The notes: generated by a model from the sequence alone, not told the origin. A DNA stretch of 11,358 nucleotides from Granulosicoccaceae bacterium (GCA_030632035.1 DAOVJZ010000025.1:1-11358), one strand, 5' to 3'. Shown: positions 1 to 6,784, numbered from the stretch's first letter. A program made the numbers and translations.

Positions 1-156
1 CAACGCATTTTTGAAAATGTCTCCAGGGAAGCCTGGCAACAGTGGTTGCAAAAGCAAACCATACTCATTAATGAAAACCGCTTGAGCCCCATCGACCCCA
101 AAGCCAAAGAATTAATCGAAACTGAAATGGAGAAATTCTTTTTTGGCTCAGAATAG
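1..156 (+). CDS. yggX: Probable Fe(2+)-trafficking protein YggX (3' end only)
   Basis: Frame 1 is open from the left edge to a TAG at 154-156 and gives the last 51 residues of a protein; the start is outside the window. The visible part reads like the C-terminal half of E. coli YggX: an RIFENVSREAW segment, a QTILINENRL segment, then an ETEMEKFFFG tail (E. coli, from memory: RIYNEISKEAW, QTMLINEKKL, EQEMVNFLFEG). The family is about 90 residues, cytosolic, and protects iron-sulfur enzymes from oxidative damage. In many gammaproteobacteria it follows mutY and precedes tRNA-Phe, and the tRNA is indeed next here. No convincing GC-rich terminator follows; there is only an AT-rich inverted repeat (ATTGATTTT near 173 and AAAATCAAT near 207). 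Confidence 0.93.
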   Translation, partial: QRIFENVSREAWQQWLQKQTILINENRLSPIDPKAKELIETEMEKFFFGSE

Positions 157-233
157 CCCGTTGCTGTAAGCTATTGATTTTGGCCAGATCTGCTGTAAAA
201 TTTGAAAAAATCAATAAATTGAAGGCTTTGCGC

Positions 234-262
234 TTGACTCTATCAGGCCCAGCCGGTTTAAT
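234..262 (+). promoter_or_regulatory. Sigma-70 promoter of tRNA-Phe
   Basis: TTGACT (234-239) and TTTAAT (257-262) are separated by 17 bp; each matches the consensus at five of six positions. The bases after the -10 are GC-rich (ACGCGC), as in the discriminators of stable-RNA promoters under stringent control. A start near 269 would leave a leader of about 19 nt before the mature tRNA. A perfect 10-bp palindrome, CTCTCGAGAG (268-277), covers the predicted start site. Confidence 0.7.
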
Positions 263-287
263 ACGCGCTCTCGAGAGTTCCTGCTAT

Positions 288-363
288 GGCCCGGTAGCTC
301 AGTCGGTAGAGCAGAGGATTGAAAATCCTCGTGTCGGTGGTTCGATTCCGCCCCGGGCCACCA
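288..363 (+). tRNA. tRNA-Phe (anticodon GAA)
   Basis: A complete 76-nt cloverleaf can be folded by eye. The acceptor stem is GGCCCGG (288-294) with CCGGGCC (353-359). The D arm is GCTC/GAGC. The anticodon stem GAGGA/TCCTC (314-318, 326-330) encloses the loop TTGAAAA with GAA at 321-323. The variable loop is GTGTC, the T arm is GGTGG-TTCGATT-CCGCC, the discriminator is A360, and CCA is encoded at 361-363. The anticodon reads phenylalanine codons, and the D loop and anticodon arm resemble E. coli tRNA-Phe. The gene ends two bases from the stop codon of convergent cysQ, so no hairpin terminator of its own fits; a run of six T at 378-383 lies inside cysQ. Confidence 0.98.
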
Positions 364-365
364 TT

Positions 366-1163
366 TCACTCCAGATGTTTTTTCCAATCGTAGGACGAAT
401 CCCCAATCACCAGAAAGTACGGGTTCAGTAATGAGTCCTTGGTATTGTATTTCAATTGTTGCATATCCAGTTCCACCAGCTTGCCGCCAGCCTCTTCAAC
501 AATGCATTGCGCCGCACCCGTATCCCATTCAGAAGTAGGTCCAAGACGGGGATAAATGTCAGCTTTGCCTTCTGCTACCAGACAGGATTTAAGTGAGCTG
601 CCCATGCTGATAATTTCAAATTTACCAACGCTTTCCAGAAACTTGTTCAATGAATCACCGCGATGTGAACGGCTACCTGCTACCTTGACTGGGTTACTTA
701 CCTTACTAGATACCTGAATATGCACAGGCGGGCAATTGGGCGGTTGTTTGTATGACCCGTGTCCGCGGCTGGCAAAATAGCAAACACCACTGACTGGTAC
801 ATAAATTACACCCAGTATAGATTCATGATTGTGGATCAATGCAATATTAACTGTAAATTCGCCATTACGCTTTACGAATTCACGCGTACCATCTAATGGA
901 TCAACCAGCCAGTAGGTTTCCCAGCTGGAACGTTCTGCAAACGGGATCTTGGCTTCTTCTTCTGACAGGATTGGAATATCCGGTGTCAGCTTAGTCAGTC
1001 CTTTAACAATAATATCGTGGGCCGCCAAATCTGCCTGGGTCAATGGACTCTTGTCTTCTTTATGTTCAACATCGAAATCGGTTTCATAGACCTCCAGGAT
1101 CTTTTTCCCGGCAACCTGTGAGATTTCAATTATTTTATCCATAAACTTATGTGGATCTTGCAT
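366..1163 (-). CDS. cysQ: 3'(2'),5'-bisphosphate nucleotidase CysQ
   Basis: A 265-residue member of the Mg-dependent, lithium-sensitive inositol monophosphatase superfamily. CysQ hydrolyses 3'-phosphoadenosine 5'-phosphate to AMP, clearing the by-product of PAPS reduction in sulfate assimilation. Metal-binding motifs are in order: an SEEE acidic cluster (about 67-70), WLVDPLDGTREF (about 85-96), and EWDTGAA (about 212-218), whose Asp completes the site. Length fits the family (E. coli about 246 residues). I chose the ATG at 1163 because GGGA lies 6 nt upstream; an ATG at 1175 adds four residues but has no ribosome binding site. The gene converges on tRNA-Phe and is divergent from the small secreted-protein gene. 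With no terminator before the tRNA, its transcript could run antisense through the tRNA. Confidence 0.93.
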   Translation of the reverse strand: MQDPHKFMDKIIEISQVAGKKILEVYETDFDVEHKEDKSPLTQADLAAHDIIVKGLTKLTPDIPILSEEEAKIPFAERSSWETYWLVDPLDGTREFVKRNGEFTVNIALIHNHESILGVIYVPVSGVCYFASRGHGSYKQPPNCPPVHIQVSSKVSNPVKVAGSRSHRGDSLNKFLESVGKFEIISMGSSLKSCLVAEGKADIYPRLGPTSEWDTGAAQCIVEEAGGKLVELDMQQLKYNTKDSLLNPYFLVIGDSSYDWKKHLE

Positions 1164-1318
1164 AACGCTTCCCATTAACCAAAAGAGGCATCATTGTAAC
1201 GTATATAGGCTCCCCGGATAGCTGAAATTACTGGCTTCTGTGGAAAATGGCATGTTTTATGCATTTAACCCATGAACAACTACACTTCCTGTATATGAGG
1301 TAATGAAGGATTTTGAAT

Positions 1319-1672
1319 ATGCCAAAACTACTTATTTTTATTAGTATTTTATTGGTGACCCGCTCGCTGCCCGTACAAGCGGCCTCTGTTTCTCTGGAGG
1401 AAGGGGAAAATATTGCCGCCCTGAGTTGCATGGAAATAGACCGTAATATCTCAAGGCTGATTCCATCTACCTATTCGATCAAGCCCGCTTTTTATGATGA
1501 CCCGGATAATATATCCATTGGAACATTTGGCTTTTATCACTATGCCAACACATTGGCGCTCTGGGTATACAAGGAGGCTGAAAAAAGGGGTGAACAGGAA
1601 AAAATACAGGGCTATCGTAATCATGTTGCTGAACTACGGTTGGCAAAAGCACAAAAAAGATGTTTTGAATAA
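1319..1672 (+). CDS. Small exported protein of unknown function with two cysteines
   Basis: I do not recognise this 117-residue protein. It starts with a typical Sec signal peptide: Lys3, a hydrophobic stretch (about 4-14), and a PVQAAS cleavage region (about residues 19-23), leaving a mature protein of about 95 residues. Only two cysteines are in the mature part, C37 near the new N-terminus and C115 two residues before the end, which would suit a disulfide closing the domain. The middle is aromatic and acidic (FYDDPDN, GFYHYANTLALWVY) and the C-terminal third is a charged, probably helical stretch. The ATG at 1319 is preferred because AAGGA (1306-1310) lies 8 nt upstream; an in-frame TTG at 1313 is too close to it. 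It stands alone, divergent from cysQ and convergent with the cyclase gene. Confidence 0.72.
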   Translation: MPKLLIFISILLVTRSLPVQAASVSLEEGENIAALSCMEIDRNISRLIPSTYSIKPAFYDDPDNISIGTFGFYHYANTLALWVYKEAEKRGEQEKIQGYRNHVAELRLAKAQKRCFE

Positions 1673-1676
1673 AGAA

Positions 1677-1818
1677 AATAACGTTTGTATGAACTGGATT
1701 TTCTTTCAAGACAAGGCGAGAATTAATGAGAAAGCAGAGTTTACACGCTAGTAAATGAGCATTTCGAGTTAATTCTCAACGCCGTATTGGAAGAAAAGAC
1801 TTTCATACAAACGTTATT
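1677..1818. repeat. 142-bp symmetrical inverted repeat, MITE-like or palindromic intergenic element
   Basis: The outer 17 bp are a perfect inverted repeat (AATAACGTTTGTATGAA at 1677-1693; its complement at 1802-1818). Further paired blocks lie inside: GAGAATTAA (1718-1726) with TTAATTCTC (1769-1777), and TTTAC (1740-1744) with GTAAA (1751-1755) around a 6-nt loop. All three pairs share one centre, 1747.5, so the arms are 71 nt each. Between the blocks the arms are diverged copies: TTTTCTTTCAAGAC on the left matches TTTTCTTCCAATAC on the right with a one-base shift. Beyond the perfect ends, AAGAA (1672-1676) and TTCTT (1820-1824) extend the pairing with one bulged base. It lies between convergent genes, where it could terminate both transcripts; the stop codon of the cyclase gene (1814-1816) is inside the right arm. 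I see no flanking direct repeat and no second copy in the window. Confidence 0.85.
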
Positions 1819-3433
1819 CTTCTTGCATGCAGCAATTTCTGCCCGCCTCCTTGGCACGGTAAAGCGCGGCATCTGCACGATTAAAGACCTGCTCCGGAGT
1901 ATCCTCTCCACGGAACTCTGCTATTCCACATGAAACTGTAACGGGTACTCTTTCATTCTTGAAATGGAATCCGCTACCCTCTACTTTCTCACGTAATTTA
2001 TTCACTACATCCATTGCTGTAATTACATCTGTCTCTGTAAGCAGGATCACAAACTCCTCACCACCAAAACGAGCAAGAAAATCAGTTTCTCTAAGGCTCG
2101 TATTCAAGACACGTGCAACGGTCTGTAAAACTTTATCCCCCGCATTATGCCCATAGTTATCATTAATCTTTTTGAAAAGATCCAGATCAAGAACAGCCAT
2201 GGAAAAATTGTTTTCATAACGCCGCCAACGCGCATATTCCTGTGTCATACGTTCATTATAAGCAAGTCGATTATGAATCCCGGTCAATGGATCCACCATT
2301 GCTTGTTCCCGTTCATGAACCACACGCTCACGTAATGCAGTCGTTTCTGTTTCCATTTCATCAAGGCGCGTTGTTAATTGTTCCACATGACTATTCATTC
2401 TTTTATTTCTTTCTTCTTCTGACTGCAGATACATCACCATATGCTGTCTTATTTGATCAAGCTGTGTTTGTACCGTACCTTTTAATGACTCAAGTGAATC
2501 GGCCTCTTTTACACTTGCTTCAATATCACGCACATGTGCCTGCATTCTCTGATCCAGATCCTTTCCATTTTGCAATGCACCGCTGCGCTCCGTTTCGCTA
2601 CGCTGTAAATAGTCATCCAGATATTTCAGGTTATCCGTTAATTGTTTCAGGAATTTTTCAAGCTCTCGTCTTTCTTCCTGCATACGATGACGCATGTCAG
2701 AAACAAGCGTTGCCACTTCACCTAATGCTGGACTTAGCTGATCAGGATATATCCCGGTAGAAAAACTGGCCTTAAGTGTTTCTATCGCCTTCTCCATATC
2801 ATGTGGAAAATTCAGGCGTTCAAGTAACTGGATCAGTACTTCTGACAAATCCAGGTTAATCTCTGTTGATTGTGGTGATGAGACTGCTGTTGTAGATTTA
2901 CCTACAATGCGCTGGAATAAACCGGTAGACTCTTTTTGGGCTTCTTTCTCAGGTTTTTTCTTTAACGCCTTGTTTATAACTGAGGCCAATGTATTGGTCA
3001 GCGGCTTAAGCTCTGTATCATTGGATTTTTTAACATTGGCACCAAGTTTTTTTGCCTCTTTTGATACAACACCTGGAAAACTGATCTCTGTAATCAAAAG
3101 CCCAATAGCATCACGGGCTGAGAAAAGTGGTAATGAACTTCTGGAATCAGATGATGCTTTCCCTATTCTGTCTATGGTCTGACAGACATCATCCATTACT
3201 TTAATAGTCTGGTTAATTTTTTTATTAGCACTAATGGATTTACGCAAATCATTCAGGTAGCCGTCAAGTAATGGATTAATACCATCGGCGCTGTGACTAA
3301 GCTGGGCAATACCGCGACTCAACGAGGTTTCTATGGCAGCATATTGTTTTTCCTTTTTCTCAATCTGCTCAAGGCTATCGTAGTATTTTTGTTTCCACTT
3401 ATTTTCTTGTTTGTCGTCTTCTCCGCCAAACAT
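1814..3433 (-). CDS. Diguanylate cyclase with an N-terminal coiled-coil region (GGDEF)
   Basis: A 539-residue protein expected to make cyclic di-GMP from two GTP. The C-terminal GGDEF domain (about 375-535) is intact: DPLTGIHNR (381-389), DLDLFKKIND (416-425), the active-site GGEEF (457-461), and an RETD inhibitory site (448-451) five residues before it, implying product feedback. No membrane segment or signal peptide is visible, so it is cytosolic. Residues 1-375 are hydrophilic and rich in Lys, Glu and Gln, with long predicted coiled-coil stretches (about 240-375); no known sensor domain is apparent. The ATG at 3433 has GAGGA 8 nt upstream. It is the last gene of the dsbA operon, 19 nt after the EEP gene. 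In Pseudomonas a GGDEF gene (PA5487, DgcH, from memory) sits in the same neighbourhood. Confidence 0.92.
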   Translation of the reverse strand: MFGGEDDKQENKWKQKYYDSLEQIEKKEKQYAAIETSLSRGIAQLSHSADGINPLLDGYLNDLRKSISANKKINQTIKVMDDVCQTIDRIGKASSDSRSSLPLFSARDAIGLLITEISFPGVVSKEAKKLGANVKKSNDTELKPLTNTLASVINKALKKKPEKEAQKESTGLFQRIVGKSTTAVSSPQSTEINLDLSEVLIQLLERLNFPHDMEKAIETLKASFSTGIYPDQLSPALGEVATLVSDMRHRMQEERRELEKFLKQLTDNLKYLDDYLQRSETERSGALQNGKDLDQRMQAHVRDIEASVKEADSLESLKGTVQTQLDQIRQHMVMYLQSEEERNKRMNSHVEQLTTRLDEMETETTALRERVVHEREQAMVDPLTGIHNRLAYNERMTQEYARWRRYENNFSMAVLDLDLFKKINDNYGHNAGDKVLQTVARVLNTSLRETDFLARFGGEEFVILLTETDVITAMDVVNKLREKVEGSGFHFKNERVPVTVSCGIAEFRGEDTPEQVFNRADAALYRAKEAGRNCCMQEE

Positions 3434-3452
3434 TTTTCATATCCTCACATAA

Positions 3453-4253
3453 TTAACCTAAAATATGAACGCCCTTGGGTAATTCGATTTCCATTGCAAG
3501 AGGCAGGTGATCTGAAATTGAATGATTTAATACATGTGTTTCTTTTACATTAAGCGTAGGCGTTACCAGAATATGGTCAATATTGCGCATGGGTCGCCAA
3601 CTGGGAAAGGTATGTAATTCCTCAATAGGCTCACGTAATTTTGTTTTTCTGAACAACTGATCCATTTCTGCACTACCCGGTTTGCAGTTCATATCACCCA
3701 TAACGATAACATGTTCAAATTGATTAACTATCTCACTAATGTAATCCAGCTGGGATTGTCGCGCACGCTTCCCTAAAGCAAGGTGAATAAGAATCAATAT
3801 TAACGGATTATCAGTCTGGCCATAACGAACCAGCATGGCACCGCGACCAGGAATCAAACCCGGTAATTTATGTTCATGAACATCAACCGGTTTTATCTTG
3901 CTTAAAAAACCAATACTATGCTGCGCTATCTGTCCCAGTTTGCGATTAGTCTGGTCATACCAGAATGGAAAGTCACTTTTATCTGCCAGGTATTCTGTCT
4001 GGTTGATAAAACCGGTACGTAGACTGCCCGCATCCGTTTCCTGTAAACCGACGATGTCATAACTACTTAATAGCTTTGCAATACGATCCAGATTTTTGAA
4101 ACTCTTGCTATGAGGTAATACGTGTTTCCAACTCTGGGTAATATAATGATGTGGGCGAGTAGACCCAATACCCACCTGGATATTGTAGCTTAATAGTCGC
4201 AAACGACTCTTGGCATCGCCGGCATCCGATTGTACGGCTACATTCTTTGTCAT
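3453..4253 (-). CDS. Endonuclease/exonuclease/phosphatase (EEP) family protein
   Basis: A 266-residue protein with the complete metal-dependent EEP fold signature: SYNIQ (22-26, with N24), LQETD (70-74, with E72 binding metal), HLALG (157-161), GDMNCKP (186-192, with D187 and N189), NIDHILV (224-230) and SDHLPL (247-252, with the Asp-His pair). The family includes ExoIII-like nucleases, DNase I, phosphoinositide phosphatases and YafD-like proteins. The sequence alone does not show whether the substrate is a nucleic acid, lipid or nucleotide. No signal peptide is apparent, so it is probably cytosolic. It follows the acetolactate synthase gene by 14 nt and precedes the cyclase by 19 nt. The start at 4253 has no clear Shine-Dalgarno, only an A-rich leader, so translation may be coupled. 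Confidence 0.88.
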   Translation of the reverse strand: MTKNVAVQSDAGDAKSRLRLLSYNIQVGIGSTRPHHYITQSWKHVLPHSKSFKNLDRIAKLLSSYDIVGLQETDAGSLRTGFINQTEYLADKSDFPFWYDQTNRKLGQIAQHSIGFLSKIKPVDVHEHKLPGLIPGRGAMLVRYGQTDNPLILILIHLALGKRARQSQLDYISEIVNQFEHVIVMGDMNCKPGSAEMDQLFRKTKLREPIEELHTFPSWRPMRNIDHILVTPTLNVKETHVLNHSISDHLPLAMEIELPKGVHILG

Positions 4254-4267
4254 ATTTTTTTAGGGTA

Positions 4268-5899
4268 TTAAATCGGGCAAACCATTTCACCCAGCTTTTC
4301 TGTCAGCTTCATGTTTTCACTGTAATCCACCGGACAATCAATCACACTGACCGTATTATCCGACAGGGCCTGCTTTAGTATCGGCAGAAGGTCACCTGTT
4401 CTTTCGACCCGATAGCCCTTGGCACCAAAGGATTCGGCATATTTGACAAAATCCGGGTTGCCAAAGTCCACATGAGAAACACGACCAAACTTGCTCATTT
4501 GCTTCCATTCAATCAACCCATAGCCCTGATCGTTCCAGATCAGGATAACGACAGGGGTATTCATACGCATAGCGGTCTCGATTTCCTGTGAATTCATCAG
4601 AAATCCTGCATCACCGGTTACAGCCACGATTTTGCGTTTGGGGAAGGCCATCTTGGCGGCAACTGCACCGGGTACAGCAATACCCATACTGGCAAACCCG
4701 TTGGAAATAATACAGGTATTGGGGTGTTCACAACGGAACATGCGCGCCATCCACATTTTGTGCGCACCTACATCACAGATTACGATGTCTTCCATGTCCA
4801 TCGCCGTACGTAAATCCCAAATAATCTTTTGTGGCTTAACCGGGAAAATTTCATCCTTGGCGTGCAGGTTCATTTCTTTGACCAATGCTTCTCGCAAAGG
4901 GCGCATACGATGTTCCTCCCGCCTGGTTAAACCAGCGGCAATACGTTCAAGGCTATGTTTGATATCACCAACAATACCGACTTCCACTGGGTAGTTTGCA
5001 TCAACCTCGGCTGGTGTTGGATCAATATGAATAATTTTACGATCAGCTGTTGGATGCCAAAGATGTGGATGGTATTCCACCAGATCATAACCAACACAAA
5101 TAATGACATCAGCTTGATCAAAACCAAAGTTAATATGATCCCTTGATTGCAAACCCGCCGTACCTAACGCCATCGGGTGTTTAAAAGGAATCACCCCCTT
5201 GGCCATGAAGGTATTGGTTACCGGGATATTTAAATCTCCGGCAAACTTGGCAAGCTGTTTCCATGCTCTGGTTCTAACCACCCCATTGCCCGCCAGAATA
5301 ATCGGATCCTTTGCTTTTGAAATAATATTTATCGCGTGCTGAATTCGATCTGATGAAGGTTCCGGCAGCACAGGTTGTGACAGAGGTAAAGGATCAAGAT
5401 CGGTTTCCATCTCAGCAATGTTTTCAGGAAACTCGATAAAGGTAGCGCCGGTTTTTTCTGTTTGTGCCACCTTGAATGCCTTGCGTACCACTTCGTGAAC
5501 CGTATCCGGTGTCATCAAACGTGTGGCATATTTGGTAATAGGCTGGAACATGTCTTGCAGATCCAGCACTTGGTGAGATTCCTTATGCATACGATCAGTT
5601 CCTGCCTGACCGGCAATCGCAACTAAAGGCGCATAATCCATATTGGCATCAGCAACACCGGTAACCAGATTAGTCGCACCCGGACCCAATGTAGACAAAC
5701 AAACACCGGCACGTCCGGTTAATCGGCCATAAACATCGGCCATAAAGGCCGCACCCTGCTCATGGCGTGTGGTAATAAATTGAATATTACTATCTAGAAG
5801 CGCATCCATTAACTCCAGGTTTTCTTCACCTGGAATACCGTAAATGAATTCTACTTGTTCATTTTCAAGACAACGAATAAACAGTTTGGCCGCTTTCAT
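4268..5899 (-). CDS. alsS: Acetolactate synthase, catabolic (AlsS-like)
   Basis: A full-length 543-residue thiamine-diphosphate enzyme that would condense two pyruvates to 2-acetolactate and CO2. Order: N-terminal pyrimidine-binding domain with GIPGEENLELMDALL (21-35) and the catalytic Glu in TRHEQGAAF (44-52, E47); a central domain (about 185-340); and a C-terminal diphosphate domain with GDAGFLMNSQEIETA (429-443) through to ND (456-457). The central domain has VGYDLVEYHP (269-278). From memory this matches the GYxPVEY stretch of catabolic AlsS/BudB, whereas biosynthetic FAD-binding AHAS has RFDDR there. No regulatory ilvH/ilvN subunit is adjacent, which also fits the catabolic type; no acetolactate decarboxylase gene is in the window. 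It begins 12 nt after dsbA with no visible Shine-Dalgarno. Related ThDP enzymes such as other decarboxylases are less likely. Confidence 0.88.
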   Translation of the reverse strand: MKAAKLFIRCLENEQVEFIYGIPGEENLELMDALLDSNIQFITTRHEQGAAFMADVYGRLTGRAGVCLSTLGPGATNLVTGVADANMDYAPLVAIAGQAGTDRMHKESHQVLDLQDMFQPITKYATRLMTPDTVHEVVRKAFKVAQTEKTGATFIEFPENIAEMETDLDPLPLSQPVLPEPSSDRIQHAINIISKAKDPIILAGNGVVRTRAWKQLAKFAGDLNIPVTNTFMAKGVIPFKHPMALGTAGLQSRDHINFGFDQADVIICVGYDLVEYHPHLWHPTADRKIIHIDPTPAEVDANYPVEVGIVGDIKHSLERIAAGLTRREEHRMRPLREALVKEMNLHAKDEIFPVKPQKIIWDLRTAMDMEDIVICDVGAHKMWMARMFRCEHPNTCIISNGFASMGIAVPGAVAAKMAFPKRKIVAVTGDAGFLMNSQEIETAMRMNTPVVILIWNDQGYGLIEWKQMSKFGRVSHVDFGNPDFVKYAESFGAKGYRVERTGDLLPILKQALSDNTVSVIDCPVDYSENMKLTEKLGEMVCPI

Positions 5900-5911
5900 T
5901 ATCAGATAATT

Positions 5912-6553
5912 TTATTTACTTACCATCTTTTTACTTTCTTTTTTAATCAGGAAATTAACTACCTTCATTATGTTTGCTGTACCACCTGCCGTGGTGCCTG
6001 TTACACGGTACTTGCCATTGACTACCAATGTAGGAACACCCGTAGCACCATAACGACTGCCTCTGATCTTTGCACGATTCAGTTTCATTTTTACTGAAAA
6101 TGAATTCCATGCATTATTGGATTCTACTTCTGCTATACCTTGATCAATAAAAAACTGGCGAATATCTTCTTCCGTTACAATGGGTTTCCTGTGCTTATGA
6201 ATAGCATCAAATAATGGGGTATGAATTTTATCTACCACACCCAATGCTTCGGCAGTGTAATAGGCATGGGCATGGATACCCCATGAGTCATTCAATATTG
6301 CGGGCAGGCGTACATACTCCACATTAGCCGGCTTTGTTTTTAACCATTCATGCAAATAAGGCTCCAGACGATAACAATGTGAACAACCGTACCAGAAGAG
6401 TTCCAGCACCTCTATTTTGTTTTCGGTAGAAACAGGTTGTGCCGGTGTAACACGCTGATATTCAAATCCTTCCATATACTCTGCAAGTACATTAAAAGAA
6501 CCCAAAAGTAGTGCCAGTAAAATCAAACTGGTTCTGAGTATTCTGGACTTCAT
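5912..6553 (-). CDS. dsbA: Periplasmic thiol:disulfide interchange protein DsbA
   Basis: A 213-residue exported thioredoxin-fold oxidase that would insert disulfides into newly exported proteins. It has a signal peptide (KSRILR, then a Leu-rich core, with cleavage likely after VLA at residue 24), an active site WYGCSHC (54-60), a helical insertion (about 85-165), and the cis-proline loop TGVPTLVVNG (171-180). C57 and C60 are the only cysteines. The motif is CSHC where most DsbA proteins have CPHC, so the redox potential may differ. The ATG at 6553 is chosen because it begins the signal peptide directly and follows AAGGA, though with only 2 nt spacing; in-frame ATGs at 6568 and 6619 would put a charged extension in front. 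It is the first gene of the four-gene minus-strand operon. Confidence 0.93.
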   Translation of the reverse strand: MKSRILRTSLILLALLLGSFNVLAEYMEGFEYQRVTPAQPVSTENKIEVLELFWYGCSHCYRLEPYLHEWLKTKPANVEYVRLPAILNDSWGIHAHAYYTAEALGVVDKIHTPLFDAIHKHRKPIVTEEDIRQFFIDQGIAEVESNNAWNSFSVKMKLNRAKIRGSRYGATGVPTLVVNGKYRVTGTTAGGTANIMKVVNFLIKKESKKMVSK

Positions 6554-6639
6554 TTTCCTTACCCTCATTGGATGAATATACTGAAAATATAGACAGTAAC
6601 TAGATAAAATAATTTCCAACTATAACGGCTCAACACGAT

Positions 6640-6684
6640 AATGGCGATAAGTTTTTGAAATAAAAGTGTTTATAAATCGCCATT
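6640..6684. repeat. 9-bp inverted repeat in the dsbA upstream region
   Basis: AATGGCGAT (6640-6648) and ATCGCCATT (6676-6684) are perfect complements separated by 27 AT-rich bases. They lie about 90-130 bp before the dsbA start, within the 231-bp gap between the cytochrome terminator and dsbA (6554-6784). The position would suit an operator or a leader hairpin for the dsbA operon. I found no convincing -35/-10 pair nearby; the best is TTGAGC with TTTTAT at 18-bp spacing, which is weak. Confidence 0.35.
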
Positions 6685-6737
6685 CAATACCCCGCCGGGC
6701 TAGTGGAATGAACGGCTAAGGGGTTTATCAAATACTG

Positions 6738-6777
6738 GCTAGAAAAAGAAAGTGGGGTGATGAGACCATCACCCCAT
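6738..6777 (-). terminator. Rho-independent terminator of the cytochrome operon
   Basis: Read on the minus strand, a perfect 10-bp stem (TGGGGTGATG, 6776-6767, with CATCACCCCA, 6762-6753) closes a 4-nt loop. It is followed by CTTTCTTTTTCT, a pyrimidine tail rich in U. It begins 8 nt after the cytochrome c4 stop codon. It separates cytochrome transcription from dsbA, which therefore probably has its own promoter. Confidence 0.88.
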
Positions 6778-6784
6778 ACAACTA

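Noticed and set aside
174..431. 85-codon open frame on the plus strand across the tRNA-Phe
   Set aside because: It reads through the tRNA gene and its promoter and into the antisense of cysQ; no ribosome binding site and no protein-like composition.
1494..1751. Plus-strand open frame overlapping the small secreted-protein gene and the repeat
   Set aside because: It shadows the 1319-1672 gene in another frame and ends within the inverted repeat; the other frame has the signal peptide and ribosome binding site.
2242..2760. 172-codon open frame antisense to the cyclase gene
   Set aside because: It lies wholly inside the coding region of a recognisable GGDEF protein and its translation has no family resemblance.
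6554..6619. Longer DsbA starting at 6619
   Set aside because: It would place 22 extra residues before a complete signal peptide, and no ribosome binding site precedes it.
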